DNA of 20,766 nt from MGBC113645 sp036308445 (GTDB lineage Bacteria > Bacillota_I > Bacilli_A > Erysipelotrichales > Coprobacillaceae): the NCBI GenBank assembly GCA_036308445.1, contig JAXJVS010000067.1, positions 1-20,766 on the forward strand. Reading direction: 5' to 3'. The notes under the pieces are model-generated. The model saw only the letters and a program-made list of their open reading frames with translations. It had not been told where the DNA came from and did no database searches. Below, one piece after another: positions 16,954 to 20,766 of the stretch. The position numbers were made by a program, and so were the translations under genes. The first letter of the stretch is position 1. Every line of letters begins with the position of its first letter.

Positions 16954-17341
16954 AAATCTTTTTCACCAGTTTATGTAAATCTTTTGCATCAAAAAGCTTT
17001 ACATTTTCTTTCAAATATAAATTTTTCATTTCATAATCATGAAATACACTGTAGATTTCACACTTTTGATTATTCTTCTTAATATTATAAATCGTTATAA
17101 GGTTCTGAAAATCATTCATTAAACAAACAAATATATAATCATATCTATATATCATTTCATCATCTATAGAAGTTGTGGAATTAGCAAAATCATAGATATT
17201 TTCATCAATATTACCATTGTGAACAACTAAAATATTATGATCTATCCAAAATTCATGATTTTCAGTCTCTACCCTTTTCAATACAATAGAACCAATAACA
17301 AAAAATAAAATAACTACAAGTATCATTAACCAATCTTCCAT
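16937..17341 (-). CDS. Small membrane-anchored protein with a possible shortened RCK-like domain
   Basis: I do not recognise a named family. From the ATG at 17341 the protein has 134 residues. This start is preferred because AGGTGAT lies just upstream; the in-frame GTG at 17350 overlaps that ribosome site. Residues 4-24 form one membrane helix (LMILVVILFFVIGSIVLK region), and the rest is soluble and probably cytoplasmic. Residues 68-130 resemble the second half of the KtrA RCK_N fold: YDYIFVCLMNDFQN here against FDICFVCIGTNFQS in the neighbouring KtrA, followed by similarly spaced helix, strand (EIYSVF) and helix. ILVVHNGN (37-44) may be strand one, but the Gly fingerprint and the strand-two acidic region are missing. 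It is the first gene of the ktrBA-kdpDE-like operon and overlaps ktrB by 17 nt. Inference: an accessory or regulatory subunit of this Ktr system. Confidence 0.7.
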   Translation of the reverse strand: MEDWLMILVVILFFVIGSIVLKRVETENHEFWIDHNILVVHNGNIDENIYDFANSTTSIDDEMIYRYDYIFVCLMNDFQNLITIYNIKKNNQKCEIYSVFHDYEMKNLYLKENVKLFDAKDLHKLVKKIYEQNH

Positions 17342-17358
17342 ACTTATCACCTAATTAA

Positions 17359-17395
17359 ATTATATAAAATTAAACATTAAGATAGTGTTAAGATA
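17359..17395 (-). promoter_or_regulatory. Promoter and putative response-regulator operator of the ktr-kdp operon
   Basis: Minus-strand TATAAT (17359-17364) lies 18 bases upstream of the preferred ATG. There is no -35 box at the right distance. Instead the 8-mer TATCTTAA occurs twice (17388-17395 and 17377-17384) separated by CAC, an exact 11-bp period, ending 12 bases before the -10. This is the geometry of OmpR/PhoB-class activator boxes overlapping the -35 region. An inverted ATCTTA copy is at 17400-17405. Confidence 0.55.
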
Positions 17396-17423
17396 TAAAA
17401 TCTTAGCATTAATATAAAATAAA

Positions 17424-17446
17424 AAGAACATCAAAATGATGTTCTT
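17424..17446 (-). terminator. Intrinsic terminator of the mupG-like gene
   Basis: A perfect 10-bp stem (AAGAACATCA / TGATGTTCTT, loop 17434-17436) is followed on the minus strand by TTTATTTTA. It starts at the gene's TAA stop (17445-17447) and insulates the ktr-kdp operon from it. Confidence 0.85.
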
Positions 17447-18533
17447 AAACTTCTAAAAATGTAAATTTAGACCACGGTCCTAAATAATCTAACATTGCAA
17501 GTTCATATTCAGGAATAACACCTACAACATTCTTCTTACCATCATTAGGCATATCTTGTAAAATAACTTGTAATTCTCCTTTGTAATGTCCATATCCATT
17601 ATTAACAATAACAACATCACCTCGTTTTAAATCTCTAGTATGATGTGGTGGAAAATCTTCTTCCTTATAAACAACTCTAGGCATAGTAGATCTAGCCATA
17701 TAATCTGACATATCCCCTCTTACAAAGTTATTAAATTCAAAGATAATTTTCTTTTCAATATCACTTACATTATTTTCTAACTGAATTCCAAATGTCAATA
17801 AACCTGGATTTACTTTTGACAAACTTTCTAATTCTTTTTCACTAGCATATGCATTTGCAATAATGACATCATCAACTAATCCAGTTGCAAATAAGAATCT
17901 AGCTTGAGCATCAATAGGTAAATCTCGATGGATTTCTAATGTACATAAACCTTCATTAACTGGCCAAGGTCCATAAGTTCCCGCTTCTTGTGAACCTACA
18001 AAGGCAGCAATAGGTAATCCTAAAGCTTTTAACTGTTCGCTATTTTCTTTAAAAATCTTAAAACTTAGTCCACTATATCTTTGTGGATAGAAATTATGAC
18101 ATGCAATCAATTTTGATTTATCTGGTTTATAGCTCATGATATTATTAACATACATACCTGGACTACTTGCGTTGACTTCTACTTTTAAGCCTTGAGGATT
18201 CAATGTCATTTGTGCTTCAATTGAACCATTAAACCCTTCATCTAGTCTAAATCCTGCTGCACCAATTTCTTTGAAAAAACTTAAATTTTCATAAGTAATT
18301 CCTAAATTTGTAAATACATTAGGTGCTACATCAACAATAACTTCCATTCCTAAAGAATTAGCATGCGCAATTACATCACTGAAATCAGCTTTAATCTCAT
18401 CAGCCGGCTTATTTACCGATAATAAACAAGTAAATACTCTTTTAAAGCCATATTTTGCAGCTAATGTTAAATAAGCTTTATCTTTTTCCGGCGTAGAATG
18501 TTCCGGATAAATAGATACTCCTAAACGTCCCAT
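17445..18533 (-). CDS. mupG: MupG/DUF871-family 6-phospho-N-acetylmuramidase-like protein
   Basis: Cytoplasmic protein of 362 residues, typical for the DUF871 family. A characterised member, MupG of Staphylococcus aureus, cleaves MurNAc-6-phosphate-GlcNAc, the disaccharide imported by the MurP phosphotransferase system, during cell-wall recycling. The N-terminus MGRLGVSIYPEHSTPEKDK is the family signature. An N-terminal TIM-barrel part covers about 1-240 and a C-terminal cyclophilin-like domain about 245-362. No murQ, murP or other recycling gene is beside it in the window, so the exact substrate is inferred from family only. It is monocistronic: AGGAGG site, clear promoter, own terminator. 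Older annotations call the family 'outer surface protein', but there is no signal peptide. Confidence 0.87.
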   Translation of the reverse strand: MGRLGVSIYPEHSTPEKDKAYLTLAAKYGFKRVFTCLLSVNKPADEIKADFSDVIAHANSLGMEVIVDVAPNVFTNLGITYENLSFFKEIGAAGFRLDEGFNGSIEAQMTLNPQGLKVEVNASSPGMYVNNIMSYKPDKSKLIACHNFYPQRYSGLSFKIFKENSEQLKALGLPIAAFVGSQEAGTYGPWPVNEGLCTLEIHRDLPIDAQARFLFATGLVDDVIIANAYASEKELESLSKVNPGLLTFGIQLENNVSDIEKKIIFEFNNFVRGDMSDYMARSTMPRVVYKEEDFPPHHTRDLKRGDVVIVNNGYGHYKGELQVILQDMPNDGKKNVVGVIPEYELAMLDYLGPWSKFTFLEV

Positions 18534-18556
18534 TTTTTCGTCCTCCTGATAATTTA

Positions 18557-18584
18557 ATTATACATGATTTAAGTTTATATTCAA
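18557..18584 (-). promoter_or_regulatory. Promoter of the mupG-like gene
   Basis: Minus-strand TTGAAT (18579-18584), 16-bp spacer and TATAAT (18557-18562), 24 bases upstream of the start. No CRE-like catabolite site was recognised in the 132-base divergent intergenic region. Confidence 0.65.
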
Positions 18585-18641
18585 AGAATAATTCATTTTT
18601 ATAATCTTATTGTCAAATCAAAATCCTCATGCTACTATTTA

Positions 18642-18647
18642 TATAAT
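18642..18647 (+). promoter_or_regulatory. -10 box of the BceAB-like operon
   Basis: TATAAT 19 bases upstream of the ATPase ATG. No -35-like hexamer lies 16-18 bases upstream (TTGTCA at 18610-18615 is 26 bases away), suggesting weak basal or activator-dependent expression. Confidence 0.45.
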
Positions 18648-18665
18648 GAATATTTGGAGGAAATA

Positions 18666-19436
18666 ATGGAAAAGTTAGTATTAGATGTTAGGAAACTAAA
18701 AAAAGTATACGGATTACATACAGAATCAGAATTTGAAGCTTTACATGATATTGACTTTAAAGTCAATAAAGGTGAGTTTATTTGTATTATGGGGCCTAGT
18801 GGTAGTGGAAAATCTACTTTTATTAATAATATATCTACGATAGACTTTCCAACTTCTGGATTAGTCTTTATTAATGGTATTGAAATGAGAACTATGTCTT
18901 CTAATGAAATTGGTAAATTCAGATATAATAATCTTGGCTTTATATTTCAGGATTTTAATTTATTAGATACTCATACTTTATATGAAAATATTGCTATGCC
19001 TTTATCATTGGCTAAAGTCAATAGTAAAGAAATTAAACAAAGAATAGAAAAGATTGCAGAAAAAATGAACATCAAAGAATTATTAAGAAAATACCCTTAT
19101 GAATGCTCTGGTGGTCAAAGACAAAGAGCAGCAATATGTCGAGCTTTAATTAATAATCCTAAAATTATTATTGCTGATGAACCTACTGGAAATCTTGATA
19201 GTGCTAATTCTGCTGAATTATTAAATATTTTGCAAAGTTTAAACCGCGAGGAAGGAGTTACTATCATCATGGTATCTCATGATCCATTAATAGCTTCTTA
19301 TTCATCACGTTTTATATATATCAAAGATGGTAACATAGAACAGACTTTAGAAAAAGGAACAATGAATCAGGAAGAATATTTCCAGAAAATCGTTGAAGTT
19401 AATTCTTCTAATTCAAAGCTAATATTAAAAAAATAA
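18666..19436 (+). CDS. ABC transporter ATP-binding protein, BceA type
   Basis: ATPase of 256 residues. The ATG at 18666 has GGAGG five bases upstream; an in-frame TTG at 18654 overlaps that site and is rejected. It shows Walker A GPSGSGKST (43-51), Q-loop Gln95, signature CSGGQRQR (147-154), Walker B IIIADEP (167-173) and switch His205 in VSHD. The C-terminal extension EEYFQKIVEV (about 236-245) is typical of BceA/peptide-resistance ATPases and distinguishes it from the LolD-like ATPase at 3456-4160. Stop and the permease start overlap as TAATG. Known BceAB systems remove or sense cell-wall-active peptides such as bacitracin, usually beside a BceRS two-component system; none is present in the window. 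Specific substrate unknown. Confidence 0.9.
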   Translation: MEKLVLDVRKLKKVYGLHTESEFEALHDIDFKVNKGEFICIMGPSGSGKSTFINNISTIDFPTSGLVFINGIEMRTMSSNEIGKFRYNNLGFIFQDFNLLDTHTLYENIAMPLSLAKVNSKEIKQRIEKIAEKMNIKELLRKYPYECSGGQRQRAAICRALINNPKIIIADEPTGNLDSANSAELLNILQSLNREEGVTIIMVSHDPLIASYSSRFIYIKDGNIEQTLEKGTMNQEEYFQKIVEVNSSNSKLILKK

Positions 19437-20710
19437 TGTTTCTATCAGCCTTAAGATCGATAAAAGACGATTTTTCTAGATCCTTATTTTATTGGTTAAC
19501 TTTTGTTTTAACTTCTATGTTTATCTTTTTATTTTTTAATATATCTTATAGTGATAATGTTGGTGTTACTTTTATTAATAATAAAAATGATATAGCTACT
19601 TATATTACTGTTTTTGTAATCGGAATATGTATGGTTGTTATTTTTTTTGCAAATGATTTCTTTGTTAAGAAGAAAGCTAAAAATTTAGCTATTCAATTAG
19701 TTTGTGGTGGTACTTATTTTCAAATAGCAAAATTCATTTTATATCAAACGGGTATTTTATTGATACTTGCTATTCCAGTAGGAATTGCTATAGCATTAAG
19801 TCTTATACCAATTATTAATCTTATATTATCTTATTATTATCATAGTGCTAGTATGATTACTATTGATACTAGTGCTATCATTTCAACAATATTAATATTA
19901 GGAATTGTTATTTTTTATTCAACAATTTTAAATCTAGGTTATGCTTATAGAAACTCTATTCATTCTTTAATTAATGAAGAAAAAATAAGTTTAAGTACAA
20001 ATGGTATACCTTTTAGTTTAAACCTTAAACTTTCTAAAAGATTAAAGAAAATTATTTCTTGCTTATTATATTTTTTACCTTTAGTATTTTTTTATATATA
20101 TGGTCATGATCAAAAAACAATGTTATTCTTTTCTATTGTAGGAATGTTTGGTTTTTATATGTTTTTAAACAATATATTTATCCCACACTTAAATAAATTA
20201 TTACAAGAAACAAAGACAGATAATCCAATATTATTAATATATTTAGGATTTATGAGAACTGATATTATTGTTTTAAAAAGTAATATTATTTTATTAATTA
20301 TTAGTGCTATTTTATTTGTATCATTATTTGTTGTTTCTTTAAATAATCCCATGGAGATGATTCTATCTTATATATCATTTACAGTTATTAATCTCCTATT
20401 GTTATTATCTATTATGTTTAAATACTCTACCGAAATAGCTTCTAGAAAACATATTTATCAAACGATAGAAAGAATTGGCTATACAAAAGAAGAACAGAGT
20501 CAAATATTAAAAAAAGAAGTTTTCTTGTTTTATTTATTAATTTCTCTATTCTCTTTAATTTACATTATTAATATTATTTTAGCACTTATATTCAATCACA
20601 TTTTAACGATTGACGCTCTAATACTATTACTTACTAGCTTTACAATTCCTTTCATTATTTGTTCTATGATTAACTATTTCTACTATAAAAGAACAATTTT
20701 AAAAGGATAG
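19436..20710 (+). CDS. FtsX-family permease, BceB-like core without the large extracellular domain
   Basis: Ten apparent membrane helices in 424 residues: about 17-37, 54-73, 103-131, 147-167, 205-221, 228-248, 282-302, 307-327, 362-384 and 391-413. The count and spacing match BceB-type permeases (about 620-670 residues), but in BceB a domain of some 200 residues sits between helices 7 and 8. Here that loop is only a few residues (NNPMEM). FtsX-type cytoplasmic segments are at about 78-106 (KKKAKNLAIQLVCGG) and 335-360 (RKHIYQTIERIGYTKEE). It overlaps the ATPase by one base. The extracellular domain normally contacts the peptide antibiotic or the BceS sensor, so this member probably has a different role or acts with a partner. 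The last codons lie inside the terminator stem. Confidence 0.85.
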   Translation: MFLSALRSIKDDFSRSLFYWLTFVLTSMFIFLFFNISYSDNVGVTFINNKNDIATYITVFVIGICMVVIFFANDFFVKKKAKNLAIQLVCGGTYFQIAKFILYQTGILLILAIPVGIAIALSLIPIINLILSYYYHSASMITIDTSAIISTILILGIVIFYSTILNLGYAYRNSIHSLINEEKISLSTNGIPFSLNLKLSKRLKKIISCLLYFLPLVFFYIYGHDQKTMLFFSIVGMFGFYMFLNNIFIPHLNKLLQETKTDNPILLIYLGFMRTDIIVLKSNIILLIISAILFVSLFVVSLNNPMEMILSYISFTVINLLLLLSIMFKYSTEIASRKHIYQTIERIGYTKEEQSQILKKEVFLFYLLISLFSLIYIINIILALIFNHILTIDALILLLTSFTIPFIICSMINYFYYKRTILKG

Positions 20711-20745
20711 GAATTCATTGTTATGAATTCCTATCCTTTTTATTT
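20701..20745 (+). terminator. Strong intrinsic terminator after the BceAB-like operon
   Basis: A perfect 18-bp stem (20701-20718 with 20723-20740), loop TGTT, followed by TTTTTATTTTT-like sequence. The permease stop TAG (20708-20710) is within the left arm. A run of A/T on both sides means it could also terminate a convergent gene. Confidence 0.9.
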
Positions 20746-20766
20746 TTCTAATCTTTTTTCTATTTC
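20740..20766 (-). other. Possible C-terminal end of a convergent minus-strand gene (edge)
   Basis: From the right edge the minus strand has an open frame of eight codons (EIEKRLEK) ending in TAA at 20740-20742, exactly at the base of the terminator. The same stop-in-hairpin layout occurs at the other convergent junctions. Too short to identify. Confidence 0.25.

Noticed and set aside
17342..17350. GTG start at 17350 for the small membrane protein
   Set aside because: The GTG is inside the AGGTGAT ribosome site that serves the ATG at 17341.
17342..17444. Cyclic di-AMP (ydaO-type) riboswitch in the leader of the ktr-kdp operon
   Set aside because: With the -10 at 17359-17364 the leader would be only about ten bases long, far too short for this riboswitch; none of the other potassium operons has a long leader either.
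20155..20352. Minus-strand open frame of 65 codons
   Set aside because: Antisense shadow within the BceB-like permease.

Overview
The window looks like chromosomal DNA of a low-GC Firmicute. It is very AT-rich, with GGAGG-type ribosome sites, short TATAAT promoters and compact hairpin terminators. The gene set (short 'GMAAN'-type peptide deformylase, YebC2-like factor, MupG/DUF871 enzyme, Ktr potassium uptake) fits gut Erysipelotrichia/Coprobacillaceae-like bacteria. That placement is an inference from gene content and codon use, not a proven identity.

Layout. (1) At the left edge is the end of a plus-strand peptide deformylase, which converges on an ABC exporter pair (ATPase plus a 1020-residue FtsX-type permease with a long coiled coil). 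A hairpin terminator separates them. (2) On the minus strand, trkA-trkH form a two-gene potassium uptake operon with their own promoter and terminator. (3) Upstream of that is a four-gene minus-strand operon: two flavoproteins (BaiN/HI0933 type, then COG2509 type), then ktrB and ktrA. All joints are overlaps or near-contacts. (4) A plus-strand yebC-family gene has a clear promoter and terminator. (5) A five-gene minus-strand operon (17341 to 12881) reads: small membrane-anchored protein, ktrB, ktrA, a truncated KdpD-like histidine kinase, a KdpE-like response regulator. (6) A mupG-like gene on the minus strand diverges from a plus-strand BceA/BceB-like ABC pair, which ends in a long perfect hairpin.

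Working together. About 13 kb carries three complete potassium uptake systems (TrkAH and two KtrAB sets). The most interesting part is the five-gene operon. Its kinase/regulator pair resembles KdpDE, which normally controls the KdpFABC pump, but here it is encoded with a Ktr transporter. The kinase lacks the N-terminal KdpD and USP sensor domains. The first gene of the operon encodes one membrane helix followed by what looks like a shortened RCK (TrkA_N) domain. The operon promoter has a good -10 box and no -35 box; in the -35 position lie two exact 8-bp direct repeats with an 11-bp period, the usual layout of an OmpR/PhoB-class activator site. Together this suggests a self-regulated potassium uptake module with a possible extra RCK-like membrane subunit. 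No tRNA, rRNA, CRISPR, insertion sequence or prophage was seen, and no gene-free stretch exceeds 300 bases.
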